DNA of 35,092 nucleotides from Mycobacterium alsense (GTDB lineage Bacteria > Actinomycetota > Actinomycetes > Mycobacteriales > Mycobacteriaceae). Positions 1 through 7,599 of the stretch are shown here, in pieces. The position numbers and the translations under genes are program-made. The notes below the pieces were generated by a model that did no database searches, was not told where the DNA came from, and saw only the letters and a list, made by a program, of their open reading frames with translations. Positions within the stretch are counted from its first letter, which is position 1. Each line of letters opens with the position of its first letter. The DNA lies in assembly GCF_002086635.1 (NCBI RefSeq), contig NZ_MVHD01000054.1:1-35092 (forward strand), given 5' to 3'.

Positions 1-1
1 G

Positions 2-532
2 TCGGGCGGGTTTGCGCCGCCCCCGCCCGGGCCGGCGATCCGCGCCCTGCCGACGGAGTCCTACACGCCGTGGCTCACCCGGGTGCTGGCGTACATCGTC
101 GACAACATCCCGGTGGCGATCCTGATCGGCATCGGTTCGCTGGTCCAGGCCCTCACCACGCAACAGACGTGTACCAGCGAGTCCGTTGGATACAGCGTCA
201 GTCAAAACTGCGTCCCCCAGACCAGCGCCATGGGCATGCTGGTGTTCTGGATCGCGTGGCTGGCCGCGATGGCCTACCTGGTCTGGAACTACGGCTACCG
301 CCAGGGCACCACCGGCTCGAGCGTCGGCAAGTCGCTGCTGAAGTTCAAGGTGGTCAGCGAGGTGACCGGCCAGCCGATCGGCTTCGGGATGTCGGTGGTG
401 CGCCAGATCGCGCACTTCGTGGACGGCATTATCTGCTACATCGGCTACCTGTTTCCGCTGTGGGACGCCAAGCGGCAAACGTTGGCGGACAAGATCATGA
501 CGACGGTGTGCCTGCCGATGGAAGAAACCTGA
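2..532 (+). CDS. pra: Proline-rich antigen Pra, RDD-family membrane protein (5' truncated)
   Basis: The reading frame is open from the window edge to TGA at 530-532, so only the C-terminal part is present. The first visible residues are proline-rich (SGGFAPPPPGPA), followed by an RDD domain: LTRVLAYIVDNIP holds the Arg and Asp of the family signature. Three hydrophobic segments follow, around VAILIGIGSLVQAL, MLVFWIAWLAAMAYLVW and HFVDGIICYIGYLFPLWD. The tail LADKIMTTVCL is the usual RDD end. It resembles Rv1078 (Pra, the 36-kDa proline-rich antigen), which also precedes metB in M. tuberculosis. It should be an integral membrane protein; its transport or structural role is unknown. The Pra identity is inferred from these features and from the neighbouring gene. 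Confidence 0.9.
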   Translation, partial: SGGFAPPPPGPAIRALPTESYTPWLTRVLAYIVDNIPVAILIGIGSLVQALTTQQTCTSESVGYSVSQNCVPQTSAMGMLVFWIAWLAAMAYLVWNYGYRQGTTGSSVGKSLLKFKVVSEVTGQPIGFGMSVVRQIAHFVDGIICYIGYLFPLWDAKRQTLADKIMTTVCLPMEET

Positions 533-555
533 GCGGCTCCGCGGCGGCCTGTCAC

Positions 556-561
556 TAGGCT
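556..561 (+). promoter_or_regulatory. Candidate -10 box for leaderless metB
   Basis: TAGGCT fits the mycobacterial TANNNT -10 consensus. It ends 8 bases before the metB ATG at 570, and there is no Shine-Dalgarno sequence in between, so transcription may start at or next to the start codon. Confidence 0.45.
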
Positions 562-569
562 GGTCCTCG

Positions 570-1736
570 ATGACCGAGGACCGTAGCGCAGCGCACCGGT
601 TCGCCGGGTTGGCGACCAAGGCCATTCACGCCGGCTACCGGCCGGATCCGGCGACCGGGGCGGTCAACGTGCCGATCTACGCCAGCAGCACGTTCGCCCA
701 GGACGGTGTCGGCGGGCTGCGGGGCGGATACGAATACGCGCGCACCGGCAACCCGACCCGGGCCCCCCTGGAGGCCGCGCTGGCGGCCGTCGAGGAGGGC
801 GTCTACGGGCGGGCGTTCGGGTCGGGGATGGCCGCCACGGACTGCGCCCTGCGGGCGATGCTGCGGCCCGGGGACCACGTCGTCATCCCCAACGACGCCT
901 ACGGCGGCACGTTCCGGCTGATCGACAAGGTGTTCACGCGGTGGAACGTCTCCTACACGCCGGTGGCGCTGTCCGACCTCGACGCCGTGGCCGCCGCGAT
1001 CACGCCGCAGACCAGGCTGGTCTGGGTGGAAACCCCGACGAATCCGTTGCTGTCCATCGCCGACATCGCGGCCGTCGCGGAGATAGGGCGGCGACATTCG
1101 GCAAAGGTGTTGGTGGACAACACCTTCGCGTCGCCCGCGCTGCAGCAGCCACTGACGCTGGGCGCCGATGTCGTGCTGCATTCGACCACCAAGTACATCG
1201 GCGGACACTCCGACGTGGTGGGCGGCGCGCTGGTCACCAACGACCAGGAGCTCGACGACGCCTTCGCGTTTTTGCAGAACGGGGCCGGCGCGGTGCCGGG
1301 CCCGTTCGACGCCTACCTGACGATGCGCGGTCTGAAGACCCTGGTGCTGCGCATGCAGCGACACAGCGAAAACGCTTTGGCCGTAGCGGAATTCCTCGCC
1401 GAACATCCCGCGGTGGATGCGGTGCTGTATCCCGGCCTGCCCGGTCATCCCGGGCACCACGTCGCCGCGCGGCAGATGCGCGGCTTCGGCGGCATGGTCT
1501 CGGTGCGCATGCGGGGCGGTCGGCGGGCCGCCGAAAAGCTGTGCGCCGGAACCGAGGTGTTCATCCTGGCCGAGTCGTTGGGCGGCGTCGAGTCGCTGAT
1601 CGAACTGCCCAGCGCCATGACGCACGCGTCGACGGCCGGCTCGCAGCTGGAGGTGCCCGACGACCTGGTGCGGCTGTCGGTCGGCATCGAAGACGTGGCC
1701 GACCTGCTGCGCGACCTCGACCAAGCGCTGGGTTAG
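570..1736 (+). CDS. metB: Cystathionine gamma-synthase
   Basis: A 388-residue fold-type I PLP enzyme of the Cys/Met metabolism family. It makes cystathionine from O-succinyl- or O-acetylhomoserine and cysteine in the cytoplasm, on the route to methionine. Visible hallmarks are the N-terminal PIYASSTFAQ and YARTGNPTR segments, SGMAAT in the cofactor-binding region, VETPTNPLL, and the PLP Schiff-base lysine Lys208 in HSTTKYIGGHSD. The C-terminal SLGGVESLIELPSAMTHAS and LVRLSVGIED are family blocks. It matches Rv1079 in length and sequence. Its 3' end faces greA across a 60-bp palindromic element. A gamma-lyase or O-acetylhomoserine sulfhydrylase activity cannot be excluded from sequence, but orthology favours MetB. 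Confidence 0.96.
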   Translation: MTEDRSAAHRFAGLATKAIHAGYRPDPATGAVNVPIYASSTFAQDGVGGLRGGYEYARTGNPTRAPLEAALAAVEEGVYGRAFGSGMAATDCALRAMLRPGDHVVIPNDAYGGTFRLIDKVFTRWNVSYTPVALSDLDAVAAAITPQTRLVWVETPTNPLLSIADIAAVAEIGRRHSAKVLVDNTFASPALQQPLTLGADVVLHSTTKYIGGHSDVVGGALVTNDQELDDAFAFLQNGAGAVPGPFDAYLTMRGLKTLVLRMQRHSENALAVAEFLAEHPAVDAVLYPGLPGHPGHHVAARQMRGFGGMVSVRMRGGRRAAEKLCAGTEVFILAESLGGVESLIELPSAMTHASTAGSQLEVPDDLVRLSVGIEDVADLLRDLDQALG

Positions 1737-1740
1737 TCCG

Positions 1741-1800
1741 GCGAGCAGACGCAGAATCGCACGCGCAGGGCGCGTTTTGTGCGATTCTCTGTCTGCTCGC
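1741..1800. repeat. 60-bp palindromic element, copy A; candidate bidirectional terminator
   Basis: The left arm 1741-1762 begins GCGAGCAGACGCAGAATCG and the right arm 1779-1800 ends GTCTGCTCGC. The 22-base arms pair at 21 of 22 positions around a 16-base loop. The element fills the gap between the metB stop (1736) and the greA stop (1810). A second copy of the same 60-base length lies at 29018-29077, also between convergent genes. There is a short T run only in the loop, so it is not a textbook intrinsic terminator, but the placement suggests 3'-end formation for both genes. Confidence 0.85.
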
Positions 1801-1809
1801 GGGGAGGGG

Positions 1810-2304
1810 CTAGGAGTGGTAGGGCTCCGCGCTGACCAGGGTGACCTCGACGGTGTTTCCGTTGGGCACCGTGTAGCTGCGGGTCTCGCCCACCTTCGCG
1901 TCGATCAGTGCGCTGCCCAGCGGTGAGTTCGGCGAGTACACCTCGAGCTTGCCGTCGCTGACGCCCTCCTGGCGCGTGGCGATCAAAAACGTCTCGTTGT
2001 CGGACTTGTCGCCGTTGTAGTAGACCTTGACGACCGAACCCGGCAGGGCGACCCCGGACTGCTTGGGCGCCTCGCCCACCTTGGCGTTGTTGAGCAGGTC
2101 CTGCAGTTGGCGGATCCGGGCCTCCTGCTGGCCCTGCTCTTCGCGGGCCGCGTGGTAGCCACCGTTCTCGCGGAGGTCCCCCTCCTCGCGGCGGTCGTTG
2201 ATCTCAGCGGCGATGACCGGGCGATTCGCGATCAGCTGGTCGAGCTCGGCCTTGAGTCGGTCATGTGACTCCTGGGTCAGCCAGGTCACCTGAGTGTCCG
2301 TCAT
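1810..2304 (-). CDS. greA: Transcription elongation factor GreA
   Basis: A 164-residue factor that binds the RNA polymerase secondary channel and stimulates transcript cleavage in backtracked complexes. The N-terminal coiled coil runs from about residue 8 to 80. It carries the acidic tip segment EINDRREEGDLRENGGYHAA, whose Asp and Glu coordinate the catalytic Mg. The C-terminal FKBP-like domain includes the block VYSPNSPLGSALIDAKVGE. The ATG at 2304 is chosen because it gives the family N-terminus MTDTQVTWLTQES and has a GAGGAG Shine-Dalgarno sequence about 8 bases upstream. A 40-residue extension of the open frame upstream is not supported. It is orthologous to Rv1080c and convergent with metB. 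Confidence 0.96.
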   Translation of the reverse strand: MTDTQVTWLTQESHDRLKAELDQLIANRPVIAAEINDRREEGDLRENGGYHAAREEQGQQEARIRQLQDLLNNAKVGEAPKQSGVALPGSVVKVYYNGDKSDNETFLIATRQEGVSDGKLEVYSPNSPLGSALIDAKVGETRSYTVPNGNTVEVTLVSAEPYHS

Positions 2305-2418
2305 CTCGTCGTGCTCCTCGTGATTGTCAAGCCTGTGTAAGCCTGTGCGCCGCTGCCCGGGGGTACCCGGTCCCGCCCCGTTAGCGCCGCCCCATGTTTG
2401 ACGGCCTCTAATGCAGCA

Positions 2419-2445
2419 ATACACGGTCCCTGTGGGAACCGTGCA
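2419..2445. promoter_or_regulatory. Inverted repeat upstream of greA
   Basis: Nine-base arms ATACACGGT and ACCGTGCAT pair with one mismatch around a 9-base centre containing CCC and GGG. The dyad lies in the 194-base gap between the DUF4307 gene stop (2499) and the greA start (2304), about 115 bases upstream of greA. No T run follows it in the direction of the minus-strand genes, so an operator or leader structure for greA seems at least as likely as a terminator. A direct repeat, AAGCCTGTGT then AAGCCTGTGC, lies nearer greA at about 2325-2350. Confidence 0.4.
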
Positions 2446-2498
2446 TCAACCTATGTTACCACCGCGCCAACCGGCGTTCACGCGATTTCGCGTTCGGC

Positions 2499-2933
2499 TC
2501 AGGCCCCGCGCAGGTAGCCGGGCACGTCGGTGCCGCAGCCGTAGATGTCGGCCATCACCGGCGGCCGGAACGATTTCACCGTCGTTGTCACCTGCACCGT
2601 GCGCTGGTCGGACGGGGGAACCAGCACCTCCCGCCGGCCCGTCTCGCCACCGTCCTTGGCCCGCACCCGCACGATGCAGTCGACCGGGCGCGACGGGTCG
2701 GATCGCGTCACGCTGATTGTTACCGACGCCGTCTCGTCGTCGATCAGCCGGTAGCCGGCCAGCGAGCCGGTGACGTCGGCGGTGCCCAGCCGCTGGTAGC
2801 CGGCGAAGGCGACGGCGAGGCCGGCGGCGACCGCCAGCACGGCCGAGCCGATGGCCAGGCGGCGCCGGGACACCCGCGAATGCCGCGGCCGCCCGTAGCG
2901 GCCCTCGGGGCGGGGGAGGGAAGTTTCGGTCAC
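2499..2933 (-). CDS. DUF4307 membrane-anchored protein (Rv1081c-like)
   Basis: 144 residues from the GTG at 2933, which matches the length I recall for Rv1081c. A short basic N-terminus rich in Arg and Pro is followed by one hydrophobic helix (RLAIGSAVLAVAAGLAVAFA, about residues 25-45). An extracytoplasmic beta-rich domain of about 95 residues follows, with two cysteines (DCIVRVRA and IYGCGTDVP) that could form a disulfide. This is the usual plan of the DUF4307 family, found next to mca and greA in actinobacteria. The function is unknown. The open frame extends 37 residues upstream, but that part is low-complexity and poorly supported. It is divergent from mca. Confidence 0.85.
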   Translation of the reverse strand: MTETSLPRPEGRYGRPRHSRVSRRRLAIGSAVLAVAAGLAVAFAGYQRLGTADVTGSLAGYRLIDDETASVTISVTRSDPSRPVDCIVRVRAKDGGETGRREVLVPPSDQRTVQVTTTVKSFRPPVMADIYGCGTDVPGYLRGA

Positions 2934-3092
2934 GGCTGGGTCTGTCTGGGTCTGGCTGGGCCTGTTTGGGTACGCCTGCACTGACGCGCTGCCGGCGGCG
3001 GCCGCCAGGATGCAACGATCGGAACTGGAATTATAAGGTCGCATCTAGCTCTTCCAGCCATTGTGGTGACCAGCGATCCGATAAGGGGGCAC

Positions 3093-3965
3093 GTGAGCGG
3101 ACTGCGGTTGATGGCGGTGCATGCGCACCCCGACGACGAGTCGAGCAAGGGTGCGGCCACCCTGGCCCGCTACGCCGACGAAGGTCACCGGGTCCTGGTG
3201 GTGACGCTGACCGGGGGCGAGCGCGGCGAGATTCTCAACCCGGCGATGGACCTGCCCGACGTGCTGGAGCACATGGCCGAAATCCGCCGAGACGAGATGG
3301 CGAAGGCGGCGGAGATCCTCGGCGTGGAACACAGGTGGCTGGGCTTCGTCGACTCCGGCCTACCCAAGGGCGACCCGCCGCCGCCGCTGCCCGAGGGCTG
3401 CTTCGCGCTGGTGCCGCTGGACAAGTCCGTCGAGGCGCTGGTGCGTGTGGTCCGCGAGTTCCGGCCGCACGTGATGACCACCTACGACGAGAACGGCGGC
3501 TACCCCCACCCCGATCACATTCGCTGCCACCAGGTTTCCCTCGGGGCGTTCGAGGCGGCCGGCGACTACGCGCGCTTCCCCGACGCCGGCGAGCCGTGGA
3601 CGGTGTCCAAGCTGTACTACAACCACGGCTTCCTGCGCGCGCGGATGCAATTGCTGCACGACGAGTTCGTCAAGCGCGGCCAGGAGGGCCCGTTCCAAAA
3701 GTGGCTCAAGCACTGGGATCCCGAGCACGACCCGTTCGAGTCCCGGGTGACGACGCGCGTCGAGTGCGCGGCGTATTTCGGCCAGCGCGACGACGCCCTG
3801 CGCGCGCACGCCACCCAGATCGACCCGAACGCCGAGTTCTTCGCCGCCCCCATCTCCTGGCAGCAGCGGCTATGGCCCACCGAGGAATTCGAACTGGCCC
3901 GCTCCCGCGTCCCCGCCAAGCTGCCCGAGGACGACCTGTTCGCCGGAATCGAGGACGACGGGTGA
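3093..3965 (+). CDS. mca: Mycothiol S-conjugate amidase
   Basis: A zinc amidase of the LmbE/PIG-L family, 290 residues. It cleaves the amide bond of mycothiol S-conjugates to release mercapturic acids for export, a cytoplasmic detoxification step specific to actinobacteria. The zinc site is visible: His12 and Asp15 in HAHPDDESSKG, and His142 in YPHPDHIRCH. TYDENGGYPHPDHIR distinguishes the Mca/MshB group, and close identity with Rv1082 over the whole length favours Mca over the deacetylase MshB. The GTG at 3093 is chosen because the family starts just before LRLMAVHAHPDD and an AAGGGGG stretch precedes it. The stop overlaps the next gene's GTG (GTGA), so the two genes are translationally coupled. 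Confidence 0.95.
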   Translation: MSGLRLMAVHAHPDDESSKGAATLARYADEGHRVLVVTLTGGERGEILNPAMDLPDVLEHMAEIRRDEMAKAAEILGVEHRWLGFVDSGLPKGDPPPPLPEGCFALVPLDKSVEALVRVVREFRPHVMTTYDENGGYPHPDHIRCHQVSLGAFEAAGDYARFPDAGEPWTVSKLYYNHGFLRARMQLLHDEFVKRGQEGPFQKWLKHWDPEHDPFESRVTTRVECAAYFGQRDDALRAHATQIDPNAEFFAAPISWQQRLWPTEEFELARSRVPAKLPEDDLFAGIEDDG

Positions 3966-4273
3966 ACCCCCGGCTGCTCAGCGTGCTCGCCGACGCGCCC
4001 CACAACCACGGGCCCGACTTCGGCAAGGCCAGCCCGGTGGGCCTGCTGGTCGTGGTGCTGCTGCTGATCGCCACGCTGCTGCTGTTGCGGTCGATGAACA
4101 AGCAGCTCAAGAAGGTGCCCCCGTCGTTCGACCCCACGCACCCCGAGCCGGACCAGGCCGCCGACGAGGGCACCGACACCGTCGACCCGTCCGTCGGCGA
4201 GGGCCCCGACCAAACGCCCGGGCAGGCCAACGGCCCGACGCGGGCGCCGGGATCGGGCGATGAGCCCGGCTGA
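3962..4273 (+). CDS. Small single-pass membrane protein (Rv1083-like)
   Basis: 103 residues starting at a GTG that overlaps the mca stop codon. It has one transmembrane helix (VGLLVVVLLLIATLLLLR, about residues 26-43). This is followed by a short basic stretch (SMNKQLKKVPPSFDP) and an acidic, proline-rich tail of about 50 residues ending APGSGDEPG. The tail looks disordered and the basic residues suggest a cytoplasmic C-terminus. Its position between mca and the DUF255 gene matches Rv1083. The 3' end overlaps the next ATG by 14 bases, so the three genes form an operon. No function is recognised; membrane recruitment of a neighbour is only a guess. Confidence 0.85.
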   Translation: MNPRLLSVLADAPHNHGPDFGKASPVGLLVVVLLLIATLLLLRSMNKQLKKVPPSFDPTHPEPDQAADEGTDTVDPSVGEGPDQTPGQANGPTRAPGSGDEPG

Positions 4274-6281
4274 CCCCGCCGGGACGAACACCCTCGGGCT
4301 GGCCACCAGCCCCTATTTGCGTCAGCACGCCGACAACCCGGTGCATTGGCAGCAGTGGACGCCGCAGGCGCTGGCCGACGCGGCCGCGCGCGACGTTCCG
4401 ATCCTGCTGTCCGTCGGCTACGCCGCCTGCCACTGGTGTCACGTGATGGCCCACGAATCGTTCGAAGACGACGAGGTGGCCGCGGCGATGAACGCGGGAT
4501 TCGTCTGCATCAAGGTCGACCGTGAGGAGCGCCCGGACCTCGACGCCGTCTACATGAGCGCCACCGTTGCGCTCACCGGGCAGGGCGGGTGGCCGATGAC
4601 GTGTTTCCTGACGCCCGACGGCCGGCCCTTCTACTGCGGCACGTACTACCCGAAAGAGAGCTTCCTGCAACTGCTTTCGGCGGTGTCGACAACCTGGCGC
4701 GAGCGTCGCGGCGAGGTCGAGGAGGCGTCCGACCACATCGCCGGCGAGCTGCGCAGGATGGCCGGGGCGCTGCCCGGCGGAGGTCCGGACGTGGCGCCGT
4801 TGCTGTGCGACCAGGCCGTCGCCGCGGTCCTCGCCGACCAGGACACCACGCACGGCGGGTTCGGGGGCGCTCCCAAGTTCCCGCCGTCGGCGCTGCTCGA
4901 GGCGCTGCTGCGCAACTACGAACGCACCGGGTCGGAAGCAGCGCTTCAGGCCGTCGCGCGCACCGGCAACGCGATGGCCCGCGGCGGCATCTACGACCAG
5001 CTCGCCGGTGGGTTCGCGCGCTACAGCGTCGACAACGCATGGGTGGTACCGCATTTCGAGAAGATGCTGTACGACAACGCGCTGCTGCTGCGCGCCTATG
5101 CGCACTGGGCGCGGCGCACCGGCGACCCGTTGGCCCGCCGCGTCGCCGCCCAGACGGCGGCGTTCCTGCTGGACGAGCTCGGCCGCCCGGGGGGCGGCAT
5201 GTTCATCTCCTCGCTCGACGCCGACGCCGCCGGCCGCGAGGGTTCGACCTACGTCTGGACCCCGGCGCAGCTGAACGAGGTGCTCGGCGCCGACGACGGG
5301 CCTTGGGCCGCAGATCTTTTCGCGGTCACCCCGTCCGGAACCTTCGAGCACGGGACCTCGGTGCTGCAGCTCCCGGGCGACCCGGACGACGCGCAGCGCG
5401 CCGAACGCGTCCGCACCGCGCTGCTGGCCGCGCGGCTCACCCGGCCCCAGCCGGGACGCGACGACAAGGTCGTCACGTCGTGGAACGGGCTGGCGATCAC
5501 CGCGCTGACCGAAACCGGTGTGGCCCTTGGTGATCCCGAGTTGGTCGACGCCGCGCGGCGGTGCGCGCGGGCGGTGCTCGACCTGCACGTCATCGACGGC
5601 CGGCTGCGGCGCGCCAGCCTGGGCGGGGCGGTCGGCGACAGCCCAGGCATCCTCGAGGACTACGCGATGCTGGCCACCGGACTGCTGGCGCTGTACCAGC
5701 TGACCGCCGAGCAGGCGTGGCTGGCGGCGGCGACGGGGCTGCTGGACACCGCGCTGCGCCACTTCGCCGACCCGCAGCGGCCCGGCCGCTGGTTCGACAC
5801 CGCCGACGACGCCGAGCGGCTGGTGCTGCGGCCCGCCGACCCGCTGGACGGGGCGACGCCGTCCGGCGCGTCGTCGGTCGCCGAAGCGCTGCTGACCGCC
5901 GCGCACCTGTCCGACGGCGAGCGCGCGGAGCGCTACCTGCGCGCGGCGGGCGACTCACTCGGCGCGCATTCGGTGCTGCTCGAACGCGCCCCGCGCTCGG
6001 CCGGACACTGGCTGGCCGTGGCCGAGGCCGCCGTCCGCGGGCCGCTGCAGGTCGCGGTGGCCTGCGACCCGACGCGGTCGGAGCTGCTGGCGGCCGCGCG
6101 CCGGCTGGCGCCCGGCGGGGCGATCGTCGTGGGCGGCGCGGTGGACTCCTCGGCGCTGCTGGCCGGCCGCGACCGGGTCGGCGGAGCGGACGCCGCCTAC
6201 GTGTGCCGCGGCCGGCTGTGCGACCTGCCGGTGACCGGCGCGGCCGAACTGGCCGCCGCCCTGGCGGTTTCGGGACCCTAG
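4260..6281 (+). CDS. Thioredoxin-fold DUF255 protein, YyaL/SPATA20 family
   Basis: 673 residues. The N-terminal thioredoxin-like DUF255 domain (about 1-165) starts with the family signature SPYLRQHADNPVHWQQW. It contains a CxxC-like site, Cys57-His-Trp-Cys60, in ACHWCHVMAHESF. The remainder is an alpha/alpha-barrel similar to six-hairpin glycosidases and N-acylglucosamine 2-epimerases, with GGIYDQLAGGFARYSVD and PHFEKMLYDNALLL as typical blocks. It is orthologous to Rv1084. The biochemical role of the family is not settled; a redox or sugar-related role is only suggested by the folds. No signal peptide is visible. The start overlaps the preceding membrane-protein gene, and co-transcription with mca hints at a link with thiol biology. 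Confidence 0.92.
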   Translation: MSPADPAGTNTLGLATSPYLRQHADNPVHWQQWTPQALADAAARDVPILLSVGYAACHWCHVMAHESFEDDEVAAAMNAGFVCIKVDREERPDLDAVYMSATVALTGQGGWPMTCFLTPDGRPFYCGTYYPKESFLQLLSAVSTTWRERRGEVEEASDHIAGELRRMAGALPGGGPDVAPLLCDQAVAAVLADQDTTHGGFGGAPKFPPSALLEALLRNYERTGSEAALQAVARTGNAMARGGIYDQLAGGFARYSVDNAWVVPHFEKMLYDNALLLRAYAHWARRTGDPLARRVAAQTAAFLLDELGRPGGGMFISSLDADAAGREGSTYVWTPAQLNEVLGADDGPWAADLFAVTPSGTFEHGTSVLQLPGDPDDAQRAERVRTALLAARLTRPQPGRDDKVVTSWNGLAITALTETGVALGDPELVDAARRCARAVLDLHVIDGRLRRASLGGAVGDSPGILEDYAMLATGLLALYQLTAEQAWLAAATGLLDTALRHFADPQRPGRWFDTADDAERLVLRPADPLDGATPSGASSVAEALLTAAHLSDGERAERYLRAAGDSLGAHSVLLERAPRSAGHWLAVAEAAVRGPLQVAVACDPTRSELLAAARRLAPGGAIVVGGAVDSSALLAGRDRVGGADAAYVCRGRLCDLPVTGAAELAAALAVSGP

Positions 6282-6290
6282 CCCGGCGGT

Positions 6291-6296
6291 TACCCT
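6291..6296 (+). promoter_or_regulatory. Candidate -10 box for the KSI-like gene
   Basis: TACCCT fits TANNNT and ends 7 bases before the ATG at 6304, with no Shine-Dalgarno sequence in between. This is the spacing expected for a leaderless transcript. Confidence 0.5.
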
Positions 6297-6303
6297 GCGT
6301 CCC

Positions 6304-6687
6304 ATGCCCCACGCCTCCGACAGGTTCCAAGCGATCACGGACACCGTCAACCGCTACATCGCTGCGCTCGCCGAAGGCAGCGTGGACGATCTCGTCGACT
6401 TCTACGCCGACGACGCCACCCTCGAGGATCCGGTGGGCGGCGAGGTGCACATCGGCACCACGGCGATCCGCGGCTTCTACTCGGTCCTGGCCGGCCTGCA
6501 GCGCGAAAGCGAGCTCGTGTCGCTACGCGTCGCAGGAAACGAGGCGGCGTTTCAGTTCCGGCTGACCGTGACCGCCGGCGAGCACAAGACGCGCGTCGAG
6601 CCGATCGAGGTGATGGCGTTCGACGACCGCGGCAAGGTCACCTCGATGAAGGCCTACTGGTCGCAGGCCGACGCCACCCAGCTCTAG
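6304..6687 (+). CDS. Ketosteroid-isomerase-like NTF2-fold protein
   Basis: 127 residues that align along their whole length with bacterial delta5-3-ketosteroid isomerase, which moves a double bond during steroid breakdown. The segment YADDATLEDPVGGEVHIG corresponds to the catalytic region. Tyr18 and Asp42 sit with the same 24-residue spacing as the oxyanion-hole Tyr16 and catalytic base Asp40 of the Pseudomonas putida enzyme. The second oxyanion residue Asp103 is replaced by Glu101 in PIEVMAFDD. The C-terminus MKAYWS is also shared. I do not recall an orthologue at this place in M. tuberculosis. The gene faces the hemolysin III gene with a gap of 25 bases. Real activity on steroids is an inference; many NTF2-fold relatives have other substrates. 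Confidence 0.85.
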   Translation: MPHASDRFQAITDTVNRYIAALAEGSVDDLVDFYADDATLEDPVGGEVHIGTTAIRGFYSVLAGLQRESELVSLRVAGNEAAFQFRLTVTAGEHKTRVEPIEVMAFDDRGKVTSMKAYWSQADATQL

Positions 6688-6712
6688 CCCGGTGGGATGG
6701 CAGCGATCAGGC

Positions 6713-7471
6713 TCAGGCGGGGTGGCCGACGTAGAAGACGGCCAGCCACATGGCGATGTAGTGCAGGATCGCCGCGATCGCGGTCAAGGCGTGGAAGAAC
6801 TCGTGGTAGCCGAACGTCGTCGGCCACGGGTCGGGCCAGCGCAGCCCGTAGAGCAGCCCGCCGACGCTGTAGAACACGCCGCCGACGGCGAGCAGAACCA
6901 TCGCGGCCACGCCGGCGACGTGAATGATCGTGGGCGCGTACCACACCGCGACCCACCCCAGCAGCAGGTACAGCGGCACGCCCACCCAGCGCGGCGCGGT
7001 CGGCCAGCAGACCTTCAACACGATGCCCGCCAGCGCCCCGCCCCACACGATCCACAGCACCAGGTGCCCGTCCGCCGGCGGCATGGCCAGCATGGCGAAC
7101 GGCGTGTAGCTGCCGGCGATGAACACGAAGATCATCGAGTGGTCGAGCCGCTTCATCAGGTTGCGGGACCTGTCGGACGTCCAGTTGACGCGGTGATAGG
7201 TGGCGCTGACGGCGAACATCGCCACGGTGGCAAGCGCGTAGGCGAACGTGCTCAGCCCGGCGCGGGTGGACGCCACCGGCCAGGACACCGATACCAGGGT
7301 CGCGCCGCAGACGATCGCCAGCCAGGCCGCGTAGAAGTGGATCCAGCCGCGCATGCGCGGCTTGCCGATAATCTGGGCGGCCCCGTCGGCGAGCTGTTCG
7401 ACGGGATTGGCGGGCGCGATCGCCTCGGGGTCGGGGTCGGGGTCGTGGGACGTGGTGGTCCGGCCGCTCAT
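6713..7471 (-). CDS. Hemolysin III / PAQR family membrane protein
   Basis: 252 residues with seven predicted membrane helices. The PAQR metal site is intact: Ser89 and His93 in SATYHRVNW, Asp110 in LDHSMIFVFIAGSYTP, and His223 and His227 in HEFFHALTAIAAILHY. Proteins of this family (YqfA, HlyIII, adiponectin receptors) are membrane-embedded, probably zinc-dependent hydrolases of lipid amides; hemolytic activity has been shown for only a few. It is orthologous to Rv1085c. The ATG at 7471 is chosen over an in-frame TTG three codons upstream. TACTGT, 8 bases upstream of the ATG, could be a leaderless -10 box. It is divergent from the prenyl synthase gene. Confidence 0.92.
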   Translation of the reverse strand: MSGRTTTSHDPDPDPEAIAPANPVEQLADGAAQIIGKPRMRGWIHFYAAWLAIVCGATLVSVSWPVASTRAGLSTFAYALATVAMFAVSATYHRVNWTSDRSRNLMKRLDHSMIFVFIAGSYTPFAMLAMPPADGHLVLWIVWGGALAGIVLKVCWPTAPRWVGVPLYLLLGWVAVWYAPTIIHVAGVAAMVLLAVGGVFYSVGGLLYGLRWPDPWPTTFGYHEFFHALTAIAAILHYIAMWLAVFYVGHPA

Positions 7472-7479
7472 ACGAACCA

Positions 7480-7485
7480 ACAGTA
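7480..7485 (-). promoter_or_regulatory. Candidate -10 box for the hemolysin III gene
   Basis: Read on the minus strand this is TACTGT, 8 bases before the ATG at 7471. It lies in the 128-base divergent promoter region shared with the prenyl synthase gene. Confidence 0.4.
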
Positions 7486-7585
7486 ATAGGGATCGGCCGC
7501 GGGACGCCGCCGGACGTGCGGTGAGCAGGCCGAATCGAGCCGAAGAGATCCGGAAATGCGGGCCGGAATTTGGTGCGCCTCACAG

Positions 7586-7591
7586 TAGTGT
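7586..7591 (+). promoter_or_regulatory. Candidate -10 box for the Z-FPP synthase gene
   Basis: TAGTGT fits TANNNT and ends 8 bases before the GTG at 7600. No Shine-Dalgarno sequence is seen, so a leaderless or nearly leaderless transcript is likely. Confidence 0.4.
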
Positions 7592-7599
7592 GGTGCTTC

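Noticed and set aside
2305..2424. Forty-residue N-terminal extension of GreA
   Set aside because: The known GreA start (MTDTQ) has its own GAGGAG ribosome binding site, and the extension has no family resemblance.
4107..5906. Minus-strand open frame opposite the DUF255 gene
   Set aside because: Low-complexity Arg/Gly composition; the plus strand encodes a complete conserved protein.
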